Shown: positions 51,734 to 61,053, numbered from the stretch's first letter. The stretch is 64,000 nucleotides of DNA from Spirosoma validum (GCF_014699035.1 NZ_JACXAA010000004.1:124001-188000), one strand, 5' to 3'. Numbers and translations: made by a program. Notes: generated from the letters alone by a model not told the origin.

Positions 51734-51806
51734 TCCGTACAGTTGTCATGCTTCCGAAAAGGCGCAGTTTCCTGAATGCGTCTACGGAAAACATATGACA
51801 AATAGG

Positions 51807-52520
51807 ATGAAACACACACGATTTTTAGGAATTGGCCTGATGGCCTTATTGATTGCATTAGCTGGCTGTTCATGGAAGCGGGAAGACATCGGACCGTACC
51901 AGGCCGACCAGCAAACGTATGCACTTACTAACTTCGACCGGATTGATATGGGAAGTGCGTTTGTGATTACCGTGCAGCAGGGCACTACGTTTAGCATTAC
52001 GGCGGAAGGTGACCGGCGAAATCTGGATGACTTGCAGGTGTATACGCGAAACGGTACGTTGATGGCGCAATACCGTGTCGCTCGTAATCGGCAGTACAAC
52101 ACGTCGTTTTTGATTACCATGCCGACGTTACGTGGCGTATCATTTTCGGGAGCCAGTCGATCAACGATTTCGGGATTTACAAACCTGAACGATCTGGACA
52201 TTCATCTGTCGGGCGCGTCGGAAGGACAATTTACTATTCAATCCGCCCGAACGACCATTGAGCTATCGGGCGCATCGTCGCTACGATTAAACGGCGCTGG
52301 CGCGGGTCTGTGGGCAGATTTGTCAGGGGCCTCGCTGTTGCAGAGCTTTAGCTATCCGGTTAGTGAGGCTAACCTCGAAGCCAGTGGAGCCAGTAAGGCC
52401 AACGTTAACGTAGCGACAATGTTAGATGTCAACGCGAGTGGTGCCAGTTCGGTACGCTATCGAGGCACGCCTTCCGTACGTCAGCGGATAAGCGGAGCCA
52501 GTTCGGTGCAGCAGGAGTGA
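51807..52520 (+). CDS. GIN-domain (DUF2807) lipoprotein
   Basis: The protein has 237 residues from the ATG at 51807; an ATG 12 bases earlier is in frame. The lipobox ends LAGC (Cys21). The GIN domain follows with FDRIDMGSAFVITVQQG and the repeated SGAS strand turns (FSGASRST, LSGASEG, LSGASSL, ASGASKA, ISGASSV) that build a right-handed beta-helix. GIN-domain lipoproteins are common surface proteins in Bacteroidota and may be adhesins or, as in some operons, linked to envelope stress sensing. It follows the STN gene and may belong to the same regulon. Confidence 0.85.
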   Translation: MKHTRFLGIGLMALLIALAGCSWKREDIGPYQADQQTYALTNFDRIDMGSAFVITVQQGTTFSITAEGDRRNLDDLQVYTRNGTLMAQYRVARNRQYNTSFLITMPTLRGVSFSGASRSTISGFTNLNDLDIHLSGASEGQFTIQSARTTIELSGASSLRLNGAGAGLWADLSGASLLQSFSYPVSEANLEASGASKANVNVATMLDVNASGASSVRYRGTPSVRQRISGASSVQQE

Positions 52521-52531
52521 ATGGATAAAAT

Positions 52532-52590
52532 GAACGCAGAGCCAGAGAAATACAGAAAAATAATCCGGTGTTCTCTCTGGCTCTGCGTTC
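52532..52590. terminator. 17-bp hairpin between convergent genes
   Basis: GAACGCAGAGCCAGAGA (52532-52548) pairs perfectly with TCTCTGGCTCTGCGTTC (52574-52590). It lies between the GIN lipoprotein and the convergent mlaD stop and can serve both transcripts. The loop is 25 bases. Confidence 0.65.
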
Positions 52591-52598
52591 GTATTCTC

Positions 52599-53624
52599 TT
52601 AAGGCTGGGCCGCTGCGGTGCTGTCGGCTTTGCGTTTGGCTTCGGCTTTTGACTGTTTTTTGAAAAAGCCACGTAACAGAAAATTGCTTTGAGCCGCTTT
52701 CAGATCTTCGTTCAGCAACACAGTACCCTGGCTTAAATTACGTAGCGTCGTGCGGAGGTTCGTAGCGGTTTCTTGGTCCGTAAGCAGGACGCCCAACGGA
52801 CTGTTGGTGTTGTTTAACTTTTCAGACGCACGATGCAGGTTCTCGGAACTTCGGTTGATATTCGTGACGGCCTGATCGGCTGAACCGGCTACTGTTTCGA
52901 AGCGGGCTGCCGAGCGACTCAACCGCCGGAATACCGTTGTGTCAGTCACCAACTCATGCGCTAAGCTTCCTTTCGTACCAAGTTTGGCGGCAAACTGCGA
53001 CACAGAACCAGTAATCTTGACTGTATTATCCGACGCTCGTTCCAGGTTTCGCATGGCTCGTTTGAAATTTTCCGCTACCAGCGAGTCCGTCAGTACAGCG
53101 CCGACTGTGCCTTTGCCGCGTCGAAGATTACCCACCAGCTCTTTAAAATCGTTGGTGACACGTAGTAAATTATTGTTGTTCTCCTGTAACGTGGCCATGA
53201 TCTGATCCGAACTCAGCGCTTCCGACGTTTTAAGCCGGTCGCCTTCTTCTACTTCAGGGTGGCTGTTGGTACCGCCCGCGATCACAACGATTTTGTTGCC
53301 AATCAGTCCATCAGTGCCGATGCTGGCCGTGGCATCTTTGCGTATATACTGTTGAGAACTCTGCTCAATATTCAGATCAACTTCTACCTGTGCCGTACCG
53401 AAGAAACTGATTCGCTTGACGGTGCCGATCTTGACGCCTGAAAACCAAACGTTGTTACCGACTTTAAGACCACCTACATCTTTAAAGACGGTCATCAGTC
53501 GAATACTTCTTGTAAAGCGTTTTTGCTGGCCACCCAGTACAAAGACGCCAGCTACAAATATGATAATTCCCAGCAGGACGAAAATGCCTACAACAACGGA
53601 ACGTTTGGTCGATTCGGTACTCAT
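52599..53624 (-). CDS. mlaD: MlaD/MCE-family phospholipid transport protein
   Basis: This encodes 341 residues. One N-terminal membrane segment (about 8-30, VVVGIFVLLGIIIFVAGVFVL) anchors it in the inner membrane. The MCE domain follows with VFKDVGGLKVGNNVWFSGVKIGTVKRI and an IGTDGLIGNKIVVIAGG block, then a long helical C-terminus. With the ATPase and permease just upstream in the operon it forms an Mla-type complex that moves lipids between membranes. Confidence 0.9.
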   Translation of the reverse strand: MSTESTKRSVVVGIFVLLGIIIFVAGVFVLGGQQKRFTRSIRLMTVFKDVGGLKVGNNVWFSGVKIGTVKRISFFGTAQVEVDLNIEQSSQQYIRKDATASIGTDGLIGNKIVVIAGGTNSHPEVEEGDRLKTSEALSSDQIMATLQENNNNLLRVTNDFKELVGNLRRGKGTVGAVLTDSLVAENFKRAMRNLERASDNTVKITGSVSQFAAKLGTKGSLAHELVTDTTVFRRLSRSAARFETVAGSADQAVTNINRSSENLHRASEKLNNTNSPLGVLLTDQETATNLRTTLRNLSQGTVLLNEDLKAAQSNFLLRGFFKKQSKAEAKRKADSTAAAQP

Positions 53625-53731
53625 ATATAGTCGTTGGTCAATAATCGTCAGTCCTTAGTTTATTCATCCTTGAGTCACCATCGACCGCATGGGCGGCCCC
53701 GTACTGACTAACGGCTGTCGGCTCATTCTGT

Positions 53732-54487
53732 TCAATTCACAAAATTGTAATTATAAAACTGCTGAATTCGCTCGTCGGGATCAGCGAAGACTTCATCGAA
53801 CGTCCCCACCCGCTCAAATCGACCGTCCAGCAGCATGGCTACCCGATCGCCCGTGCTTTTGGCGCAGGTAAGATCGTGGGTAATGATAATGGACGTAGCC
53901 CCTAATCGTTCCTGAACATCGTTGATCAGGTTATTGATTTCAATACTGGTAATCGGGTCCAGGCCGGCCGTGGGTTCGTCGTAGAGCATAATTTCGGGCT
54001 TTAGAATCAGCGTCCGGGCAATACCGATCCGTTTCCGTTGCCCTCCCGACAGTTCCGACGGCATCTGGTTGATTGTCTGCGACAGGCCAACATCGTCCAG
54101 AGCTTTCTCGACCGCCTGGTTGACTTCGTCCCGACTGAGATTCCGAACATTTCGAACGAGCGGAAATTCCAGGTTCTCCCGAATGCTCATGCTATCGTAT
54201 AGCGCACTACTCTGAAACGAAAACCCGACTTTCTGCCGAAATTCGTCCAGCTCTTTACCCCGCAACGTCTCAACGTCCTGCCCCAACACAACGACGTGCC
54301 CGGCATCGGGTTTGAGCAGACCGACCATAATTTTGATCAAAACCGACTTACCCGTACCGGAGCGTCCCAGAACGACTACATTTTCGCCCTTGTTCACCTC
54401 CAGGTCAACGCCTTTCAATACGTGCAAACTACCGAAGGATTTCTTCAGCCCCCGGATGCTAATTATCGGTTCCGTTTTTTCTGCCAT
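53732..54487 (-). CDS. mlaF: Mla-type ABC transporter ATPase
   Basis: The protein has 251 residues. Motifs are Walker A GRSGTGKS (41-48), Q-loop FQSSALYDSM, signature LSGGQRKRIG (146-155), Walker B IMLYDEPTAGLDP and the H-loop IITHD. The FQSSALYDSMSIRENLEFPL block is typical of MlaF-type ATPases. It energises lipid transport with the permease encoded 95 bases upstream. Confidence 0.94.
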   Translation of the reverse strand: MAEKTEPIISIRGLKKSFGSLHVLKGVDLEVNKGENVVVLGRSGTGKSVLIKIMVGLLKPDAGHVVVLGQDVETLRGKELDEFRQKVGFSFQSSALYDSMSIRENLEFPLVRNVRNLSRDEVNQAVEKALDDVGLSQTINQMPSELSGGQRKRIGIARTLILKPEIMLYDEPTAGLDPITSIEINNLINDVQERLGATSIIITHDLTCAKSTGDRVAMLLDGRFERVGTFDEVFADPDERIQQFYNYNFVN

Positions 54488-54505
54488 AAATCAATGGTCG
54501 AAGGA

Positions 54506-54573
54506 GTGAATGATAGAATTAATGAATAAAAAACGCGCCAGCTATTCAGTCATTCGATCATTCGCTCATTCAC
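54506..54573. repeat. Inverted repeat of ATTCA-type units between mlaE and mlaF
   Basis: GTGAATGA (54506-54513) and TCATTCAC (54566-54573) are the ends of an imperfect palindrome filled with repeated ATTCA/TGAAT steps in both orientations. It lies in the short gap of a two-gene leftward operon and may affect the 5' end of the ATPase gene mRNA. Confidence 0.45.
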
Positions 54574-54581
54574 ACTTGTAG

Positions 54582-55397
54582 TTAACTTCCCCGGATTGCG
54601 CTGACAATCTGAAGGGAGAGAAGTTCTTCAATAAAGACTAAAAACATAGCGGTAACAACGGACGAATTGGCCGCCTTGCCCACGCCTTCCGTTCCTTTCG
54701 ACGAGTGATAGCCTTTATAACAGCCCACCATGCCAATTGTGAACCCGAAAACGATGGATTTTAGAACAGACGCGAAAATATCCAGGTACGTAATGGCGCC
54801 GAACACTTCCTGGATGTACGATGTAAAACTAGTTTGTTCGTTGGCGCTGACGTTAATGTACGCGCCAATCAGGGCGACAAAAATGGTGTACATCGTCAGC
54901 AGGGGAATCGTGAAGGACGTAGCAATAACCCGGGTGACAACCAGGAACTTAAACGGATCTGTGCCGGAGACTTCCATCGCGTCGATCTGCTCGGTTACGT
55001 TCATCGACCCCAATTCTGCCCCGATGCTTGACCCCACTTTACCAGCCGCAATCAGCGCTGTTACCAGTGGACCTAACGCCCTGACAATAGCAATGGCAAT
55101 CAGCGACGGAAGCCAGGACGTAGCGCCAAAGTCGGATAGGGATGGGCGTGATTGATTCGTGAAAACGATGCCGGTAATAAAGCCCGTTGTTGAAATAAGC
55201 AATAACGACCGGAAGCCTACCTCATAACATTGCCTGACGATTTCTTTGAATTCATAAGGTGGCAGGAGGGCTTCCCGAAAAAAACGACCGATAAAGGCGG
55301 CTACTTCAGCTAGTTCCAGAAAAAAACGATCAAACCGCCGGGTCGTGACGGACCTTCCCGATGGCTCACTTGTGGATTTAGTCGTTTCAGATTGCAT
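54582..55397 (-). CDS. mlaE: MlaE-family ABC transporter permease
   Basis: This encodes 271 residues with about five membrane segments. Hallmarks of MlaE permeases include GFRSLLLISTTGFITGIVF, ALGPLVTALIAAGKVGSSIGAELGSM (key stretch AAGKVGSSIGAELGSM) and VTEQIDAMEVSGTDPFKFL. A C-terminal cytoplasmic region with GKAANSSVV follows. It is the first gene of the leftward mlaE-mlaF-mlaD unit, which is the usual Bacteroidota order. Confidence 0.94.
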   Translation of the reverse strand: MQSETTKSTSEPSGRSVTTRRFDRFFLELAEVAAFIGRFFREALLPPYEFKEIVRQCYEVGFRSLLLISTTGFITGIVFTNQSRPSLSDFGATSWLPSLIAIAIVRALGPLVTALIAAGKVGSSIGAELGSMNVTEQIDAMEVSGTDPFKFLVVTRVIATSFTIPLLTMYTIFVALIGAYINVSANEQTSFTSYIQEVFGAITYLDIFASVLKSIVFGFTIGMVGCYKGYHSSKGTEGVGKAANSSVVTAMFLVFIEELLSLQIVSAIRGS

Positions 55398-55516
55398 TCA
55401 ATTGCCAAAAATCACGCTGGTCAGACGTATAGGGCCAACGGTACCCTAATAACTCATTTGTGAAGCTGTGGTTTTATTTTGACAAAAAGTAATCTATCCT
55501 ATTAGGATTTTTTCAT

Positions 55517-55567
55517 AAAACGCTGACCAGATCAGCGCCGTAACGCTACGTATCTGGTCAGCGTTTT
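55517..55567. terminator. 16-bp bidirectional terminator hairpin
   Basis: AAAACGCTGACCAGAT (55517-55532) pairs perfectly with ATCTGGTCAGCGTTTT (55552-55567), so a T-tract follows the stem on both strands. The region 55398-55632 lies between mlaE and the transglycosylase, both leftward. It most likely ends the transglycosylase transcript before mlaE. Confidence 0.8.
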
Positions 55568-55632
55568 AGCTGATGACCGAAATCAGGACTTTGACGTTAG
55601 GTTAAATAACGAATAGATTTTAGACATGTTGA

Positions 55633-56493
55633 CTAGGCAGCCTGTCTGAAATCGGCACATAACCAGGGAAGGAACGCCGTTTGTTGAGCAGGCGCAGGGG
55701 ACAGAAACGTCGAATAATCGTCGGGACGCGACATCACTTCTTTGTAAAGCAAGATCCGGTAAAGGTAATACCGGGTTTCTCGGGGCAGATTCATGCTGTA
55801 ATAATCCCCGCGAGCCTGCTGTTTAAGTTGATTCTTTATACGAATGGGTCCGGCATTGTAGGCAGCGGCCACCAAAGACCACGATCCCAGTTCATTATAC
55901 AACTCCCGCAGATACCGGCAGGCGGCTTCGGTCGATTTGCGCACATTGAATCGCTCGTCGATACGTTTGTTAACGGTCAGGCCAAGTTCACGGGCCGTGC
56001 CGGGCATGAGCTGCCAGTACCCACCCGCGCCTGCCCGCGAGATCGCTCTGGATTTCAGGCCGCTCTCCGCCAGCGGGATGTAGCGGAAGTCTTCAGGAAT
56101 GTCGTATTTTGCCAGGATGGGGTCAATGATCGGGAAGAAGGCATCAGCCCGTTGGCGTAGATCACCGAGGTCGCGGGCATGAGGACGGAACAGCGTAAAA
56201 ACGTGCTTCCAGCGATCCAGCACGTCGGTTTTATCGAGAGGCAGGCACTCTCCGCAAAAGTTTACGTCCAGTAAAGGTAGCTCGGGAGAGGTAGTGTAAA
56301 ATGGCTTCAGCAGGGCCGAAATAGTTGTTCGGTACGTATCGGACGCGGTGGCATCGGATTCGGCAACAATGCTGGTTTTCGAGAGATTGAGGAGTGAGGC
56401 TGGGCCTACCTGCAGGGGAATAAACTTCGCGGCAATGGCGACAGCCGGACGTAGGGCGGCTATCAATACGGAAACTCCAATACGCTTTAACAA
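55633..56493 (-). CDS. Lytic transglycosylase (SLT domain)
   Basis: The protein has 286 residues. A hydrophobic N-terminus (about 1-30) is a possible signal. The SLT domain (about 125-240) has IPLAESGLKSRAISRAGAGGYWQLMPGTARELGL with the catalytic Glu in AESGL, then the DERFNVRKSTEAACRYL block and VAAAYNAGPIRI. Such GH23-type enzymes cleave peptidoglycan to make anhydro ends during wall growth. No LysM repeats are visible. Confidence 0.9.
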   Translation of the reverse strand: MLKRIGVSVLIAALRPAVAIAAKFIPLQVGPASLLNLSKTSIVAESDATASDTYRTTISALLKPFYTTSPELPLLDVNFCGECLPLDKTDVLDRWKHVFTLFRPHARDLGDLRQRADAFFPIIDPILAKYDIPEDFRYIPLAESGLKSRAISRAGAGGYWQLMPGTARELGLTVNKRIDERFNVRKSTEAACRYLRELYNELGSWSLVAAAYNAGPIRIKNQLKQQARGDYYSMNLPRETRYYLYRILLYKEVMSRPDDYSTFLSPAPAQQTAFLPWLCADFRQAA

Positions 56494-56733
56494 AACTCAA
56501 GTCAGGATGGTATTGACTGATTAACGACCAGGCTGCAATATTAGTGCGTTGATAATCAATACTATATCTAATTCGCTTTCGTGTAGAAACAGAATCGTAA
56601 CCTTATCAGCTCCCAAAACAACTGAGGGTCAAAGCCTTATCCTGGCTGAGCGTCATTCACGAACGTCATCGAATAAAACCAGACTTGTGAAAGGAAATTC
56701 ATCTCTATAACTTCCCGAAAGTTTTTCGTACTC

Positions 56734-57585
56734 ATGATTGAAATCGGACGAATCAACACCCTAACGGCGCTGCGTGAAACCAGCGTTGGCTTTTTCCTCG
56801 GCGACCTTTCGGACAGAAAAAGCCAGGATTTTAACAATGATATTTTATTGCCCAACAAATACGTACCCGATACACTGGATATCGACGACGATATCGACGT
56901 GTTTGTTTATACCGATTCCGAAGACCGGCCCATTGCTACAACCTTAACGCCCAGCATCCAGCGCGATGAGTTTGCCAGTTTGCAGGTCGTCGCAATTACG
57001 AGCGCTGGCGCGTTTCTGGACTGGGGTTTGGAAAAAGACCTGCTGGTGCCCCACCGCGAACAGAGCCGACCGATGGAAGTAGGCCAGTGGTACGTTGTGT
57101 TTATGTATCTCGATGGGCGAACGAACCGGCTGGTGGCTTCGAGCAAAATAAGTCGTTTTCTAGACCCTGACGTGCGTGACCTCTACGTAGGTGAAGAGGT
57201 ACAGCTACTGGCCTACGAAACCACCGATCTCGGCATGAATGTCATCATCAACAACCGCTACAAAGGGCTGGTCTACGCCAACGAAATCTTCCGGACCGTC
57301 AGGCCCGGCGATCCGCTCATTGGTTACATCAAAACCATTCGTGACGACAGTCTCGTAGATGTGAGTTTGCAAAAGACCGGTTTCGAGAACGTAGAGCCCA
57401 ATGCCCAACGGATTCTGGCCACGCTCAAAGTCGAGAACGGTTTCCTACCGCTTACCGATAATAGTCCGCCCGAAGAAATTTACAAAGCGTTAGAAATGAG
57501 CAAAAAAACCTTTAAAAAAGCCATCGGTACGTTGTATCGCGAACGAAAGATTGTGATTGATGAAAAGGGAATACGATTGGTATGA
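56734..57585 (+). CDS. cvfB: CvfB-type S1 RNA-binding protein
   Basis: This encodes 283 residues starting MIEIGRINTL and having the CvfB pattern. Successive S1-like beta-barrels occupy residues about 60-215 (AFLDWGLEKDLLVPHREQ and GLVYANEIFRT regions). A C-terminal winged helix (about 230-283) has EEIYKALEMSKKTFKKAIGTLYRERKIVI. CvfB proteins bind RNA and affect gene expression, including virulence in firmicutes. It stands alone, followed by a palindromic element. Confidence 0.92.
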   Translation: MIEIGRINTLTALRETSVGFFLGDLSDRKSQDFNNDILLPNKYVPDTLDIDDDIDVFVYTDSEDRPIATTLTPSIQRDEFASLQVVAITSAGAFLDWGLEKDLLVPHREQSRPMEVGQWYVVFMYLDGRTNRLVASSKISRFLDPDVRDLYVGEEVQLLAYETTDLGMNVIINNRYKGLVYANEIFRTVRPGDPLIGYIKTIRDDSLVDVSLQKTGFENVEPNAQRILATLKVENGFLPLTDNSPPEEIYKALEMSKKTFKKAIGTLYRERKIVIDEKGIRLV

Positions 57586-57610
57586 CGCTCAGGCGTCAGT
57601 TTTGGCAGTA

Positions 57611-57785
57611 CGTCATACCGGGTCTATTGAGTTAAAGTAGATAAGCACCGAACTGTGGTGTCGGGTTCTCAAACCCGACATCTCGCGCCAGCCATAGTGT
57701 CGGGTTCTTAAACCCGACACCACGATCTGCAGCCAGTGCTTATTCGGCGGTTCATTTATCCAACTCAATAAAACCCGGTGTGACG
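57611..57785. repeat. Composite palindrome: family B twin hairpin in a larger inverted repeat
   Basis: An outer pair of arms of about 23 bases (CGTCATACCGGGTCTATTGA at 57611 and its near inverse ending at 57785) with further matches (ATAAGCAC with GTGCTTAT) surrounds an inner element at 57655-57723. The inner part is GTGGTGTCGGGTT, loop, AACCCGACA, a 15- to 16-base spacer, GTGTCGGGTTCTTAAACCCG and ACACCAC: two hairpins in inverted arrangement. The whole 175-base structure lies between cvfB and the FMN oxidase. It resembles a MITE or a nested REPIN. Confidence 0.75.
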
Positions 57786-57818
57786 TAACGTTGCACTCCT
57801 GAAAAAAGGAAATCGGAT

Positions 57819-58877
57819 ATGAACAAAGACGGTATAAAAGCTGGTGATCGGGTCGATTTATCGGAACTGATTAATCTGTTCGACGTTGAAAAAATGGCCG
57901 AACGGACCATGTCGAAAATGGCCTACGAGTACGTCGCCAGCGGGGCCGGTGATGAATGGACACTGCGATGGAACCGGGAAGCACTGGATGCGATAAAACT
58001 CAATCCGACTGTGCTTACCGATGTTAGTAAGCTCGATACGCGCGTTACGTTGTTTGGTTATGAATTACCATATCCTATTCTGATTGCCCCGACTGCCTAC
58101 CATAAGCTCATGCACCCCGAGGGCGAACTGGCTACGGCCCGTGGCGCAGGGGCTGCTTCAGCGGTTTATGTAGTTAGCTCGTTTACGACCACGCCACTTA
58201 GCGAAATAGCGGAAGTGGCTACGCAACCGCTCTGGTTTCAGCTTTACGTTCGGGATGACCGTGAATTGACCAAAGAGCTTGTGCAGGAAGCTGAGGCACA
58301 CGGCTGTCGCGCGCTTTGCATTACGGTCGACACCGTCGTGACGGGTATCCGCAATCGGGAGCAGCGCGCTAATTTTACGTTACCGAATAACGTACTGACC
58401 CCGCATATGCCCGGCGCGTTACGTGAACAAAAGCCCCTTACCTGGAAAGACATCGAATGGCTGCAATCGTTCGCCAGGACGCCGGTGTTACTGAAAGGAA
58501 TCTTGAATCCTGCCGATGCTGAAAAAGCCGTTCAGTCGGGTGTATCAGGCATCATCGTCTCCAACCACGGCGGACGAAATTTAGATACGGTTCCCGCCAC
58601 CATCGAAGCCCTGCCCCGCATTGCCGAAGCAATAGACAGACGAATACCGGTATTGATGGATGGCGGTATTCGCCGAGGCACTGATGTGGTCAAAGCCATT
58701 TCCTTAGGAGCCAGTGCAGTATTGGTAGGAAAACCCGTTTGTTTCGGATTAGCCTGCGCAGGAGCCGAAGGCGTAACGAAAGTATTGGAAATCCTCCGAA
58801 CTGAACTCGAACTGGCGATGGCCCTGACGGGGAAGGCTAACTTGGCTAGCCTGGACCACTCAGTTATCTGGAGATAG
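57819..58877 (+). CDS. FMN-dependent alpha-hydroxy-acid oxidase
   Basis: The protein has 352 residues. It has the TIM-barrel layout with YEYVASGAGDEWTLRWNREA near residue 35, PILIAPTAYHKLMHPEGE for the FMN site, QLYVRDDRELTKELV, the catalytic NHGGR (in IIVSNHGGRNLDTVPATIEALP, key block SNHGGRNLD), and the DGGIRRGTDVVKA phosphate site. Enzymes of this family oxidise L-lactate, glycolate or related 2-hydroxy acids. It begins a rightward cluster of redox genes for sugar acids. Confidence 0.93.
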   Translation: MNKDGIKAGDRVDLSELINLFDVEKMAERTMSKMAYEYVASGAGDEWTLRWNREALDAIKLNPTVLTDVSKLDTRVTLFGYELPYPILIAPTAYHKLMHPEGELATARGAGAASAVYVVSSFTTTPLSEIAEVATQPLWFQLYVRDDRELTKELVQEAEAHGCRALCITVDTVVTGIRNREQRANFTLPNNVLTPHMPGALREQKPLTWKDIEWLQSFARTPVLLKGILNPADAEKAVQSGVSGIIVSNHGGRNLDTVPATIEALPRIAEAIDRRIPVLMDGGIRRGTDVVKAISLGASAVLVGKPVCFGLACAGAEGVTKVLEILRTELELAMALTGKANLASLDHSVIWR

Positions 58878-58946
58878 CCTTCCAATGTCAGTATTGATAA
58901 ACGAAGCGTAACGTATTTCTGAAGCCTCAAAATAATTAATTACTCA

Positions 58947-59225
58947 ATGAAACCTACAATCACCCTGGAATATTGCCCGAAATGCGGCTGGCTGTTACGG
59001 TCGGCCTGGATGGCGCAGGAACTGCTTACTACGTTCACCGACGATGTGCATGGCGTACTGCTGCACCCGGCCGAATTTAGTGGTCGGTTTTCGGTACGCA
59101 TTGAAGATAAAGTCATCTTCGATCGCAAAGTAGAAGGACGGTTTCCGGAGATCAAGGAACTGAAGCAACTCGTGCGGGATGTCGTGAATCCCGAGAAAGA
59201 CCTGGGCCATTCGGACCGAAAATAG
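58947..59225 (+). CDS. SelT/SelW/SelH-family (Rdx) redox protein
   Basis: This encodes 92 residues. It has the Rdx-type thioredoxin-like start MKPTITLEYCPKCGWLLRS, with the CxxC pair at 10 and 13 where some relatives carry selenocysteine, here ordinary Cys. The EFSGRFSVRIEDKVIFDRK strand region follows. Such small proteins are thought to be redox active, but no reaction is defined. It lies 69 bases after the FMN oxidase. Confidence 0.85.
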   Translation: MKPTITLEYCPKCGWLLRSAWMAQELLTTFTDDVHGVLLHPAEFSGRFSVRIEDKVIFDRKVEGRFPEIKELKQLVRDVVNPEKDLGHSDRK

Positions 59226-59311
59226 CCGGTACTCCGGTAGATTGCACCATCGATAGCCTTTTTCGGTTTGTGTCTGTTGCTTTACAGATTCGACTAACTG
59301 CCTACAGAAAA

Positions 59312-61018
59312 ATGCCATTACGCTCCCAAGACTGGTTTGGCCGCACCGGAAAAGACGGCTTCATTTATCGCGCCTGGATGAAAAATCAGGGGTTTCCGCA
59401 CCATGAATTTGAAGGGAAACCCGTTATCGGTATCTGCAATACGTGGTCGGAATTAACTCCCTGCAACGCTCATTTTCGCGAATTGGCCGAGGCTGTTAAG
59501 CGCGGAGTATGGGAAGCGGGCGGCTTTCCGCTGGAATTCCCGGTGATGTCGCTGGGCGAGTGTCAGATCAAACCAACGGCTATGTTGTTTCGTAACCTCG
59601 CCAGCATGGATGTTGAGGAAAGCATTCGGGGCAATTCGCTGGATGGCGTGATTCTGATGTGCGGTTGCGATAAAACCACGCCTTCGCTCGTGATGGGCGC
59701 GTGTAGTGTCGATATTCCGACAATGGTGCTGTCGGGCGGGCCGATGCTGGCAGGGCGTTTTCAGGGACGAAAAATCGGTACGAGCGACCTTTGGCGGTTT
59801 GCTGAAGCGTTCAAAATGGGCGAAATGAGCCAGGCTGAATTTGTAGCAGCTGAAGCGAGTATGGCACGCTCGCCCGGTCATTGTGCGCCAATGGGTACGG
59901 CCTCCACGATGGCGGCTATGGCCGAATCACTGGGTTTGGCGTTGCCCGACAATGCCACCATTCCCGCGGCCGATTCGCGTCGGAAAGTGCTGGCGCATCT
60001 GACGGGTGCTCGCATGGTTGAGTTAGTGCGCGAAGGGGTTACACCCTCCCAGATTCTGACCCGGCAGGCCTTCGAGAATTCGATTATGGTGAATGCGGCA
60101 CTCGGTGGTTCAACCAATTTTATTCTGCATCTGACGGCCATTGCCGGGCGCGTTGGCGTAGACTTGTCGCTGGACGATTTCGATACGTTGTCGTCTAAAA
60201 TTCCTCTATTGGCTAATCTGCAACCCTCTGGCGAACACTTCGTTGAGGACTTATTTTATGCGGGGGGGCTGCCCGCTGTCATTCGTGAGCTGCGTCAGTA
60301 TTTGCATAACGATGCCTTAACGGTCAACGGACATACCATTGGCGAAAACTGTGCCGAAGCGCAATGCTATGATCCAGCCGTTATTGCGTCTATCGATCAG
60401 CCCTTTAAACCCGAATCAGGTATTGCCGTTTTGCGGGGTAACCTGTGTCCACATGGGGCGGTACTGAAACCGTCGGCGGCTTCGCCCGCGCTGATGCAAC
60501 ATACGGGTCGGGCAGTCGTGTTCGAGGATATTGATGATTACAAAGCCCGCATTGACGATCCTGAACTTGACGTTGATCCATCCTGTGTATTGGTTCTGAA
60601 AAACGTTGGGCCACGAGGGTATCCTGGTATGCCCGAAGTCGGAAACATGCAGCTTCCGGCTAAGATTCTGGCCCTGGGTGTACATGACATGGTACGTATC
60701 TCCGACGGGCGTATGAGCGGAACCGGCTTCGGAACGGTCGTGCTACACGTATCACCTGAGTCGGCCGTAGGCGGTAACCTCGCGCTGGTGCAAAACGGCG
60801 ACCTGATTACGCTCGATGTACACAATCGAAGTCTACACCTGCACGTTTCGGACGAAGAACTGGCCGGGCGATTGGTTCATTTTAAGCCACTGGATCTGGG
60901 CTACGCACGGGGCTATGTGAATCTGTATATTCGTCACGTAACGCAGGCCCACGAAGGCGCCGATTTTGACTTCCTGCGGGGTGGTTCAGGCAGCGAAGTC
61001 AAACGGGACTCGCACTGA
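59312..61018 (+). CDS. IlvD/Edd-family dehydratase, pentonate type
   Basis: The protein has 568 residues from the ATG at 59312 (MPLRSQDWFGRTGKDGF), which fits pentonate dehydratases; the GTG at 59270 adds 14 residues. Iron-sulfur ligand candidates are Cys42 in GICNTW, Cys117/Cys119 in MCGCDKTTP, and the Cys in SPGHCAPMGTASTM. Other blocks are MNAALGGSTNFILHL-like NAALGGSTNF and NLCPHGAVLKPSA. The start and length favour L-arabinonate or D-xylonate dehydratase over IlvD. It would give a 2-keto-3-deoxy acid. Confidence 0.85.
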   Translation: MPLRSQDWFGRTGKDGFIYRAWMKNQGFPHHEFEGKPVIGICNTWSELTPCNAHFRELAEAVKRGVWEAGGFPLEFPVMSLGECQIKPTAMLFRNLASMDVEESIRGNSLDGVILMCGCDKTTPSLVMGACSVDIPTMVLSGGPMLAGRFQGRKIGTSDLWRFAEAFKMGEMSQAEFVAAEASMARSPGHCAPMGTASTMAAMAESLGLALPDNATIPAADSRRKVLAHLTGARMVELVREGVTPSQILTRQAFENSIMVNAALGGSTNFILHLTAIAGRVGVDLSLDDFDTLSSKIPLLANLQPSGEHFVEDLFYAGGLPAVIRELRQYLHNDALTVNGHTIGENCAEAQCYDPAVIASIDQPFKPESGIAVLRGNLCPHGAVLKPSAASPALMQHTGRAVVFEDIDDYKARIDDPELDVDPSCVLVLKNVGPRGYPGMPEVGNMQLPAKILALGVHDMVRISDGRMSGTGFGTVVLHVSPESAVGGNLALVQNGDLITLDVHNRSLHLHVSDEELAGRLVHFKPLDLGYARGYVNLYIRHVTQAHEGADFDFLRGGSGSEVKRDSH

Positions 61019-61053
61019 CTAATACCTCGGTTTTGCATCCGAATACTTATCTT

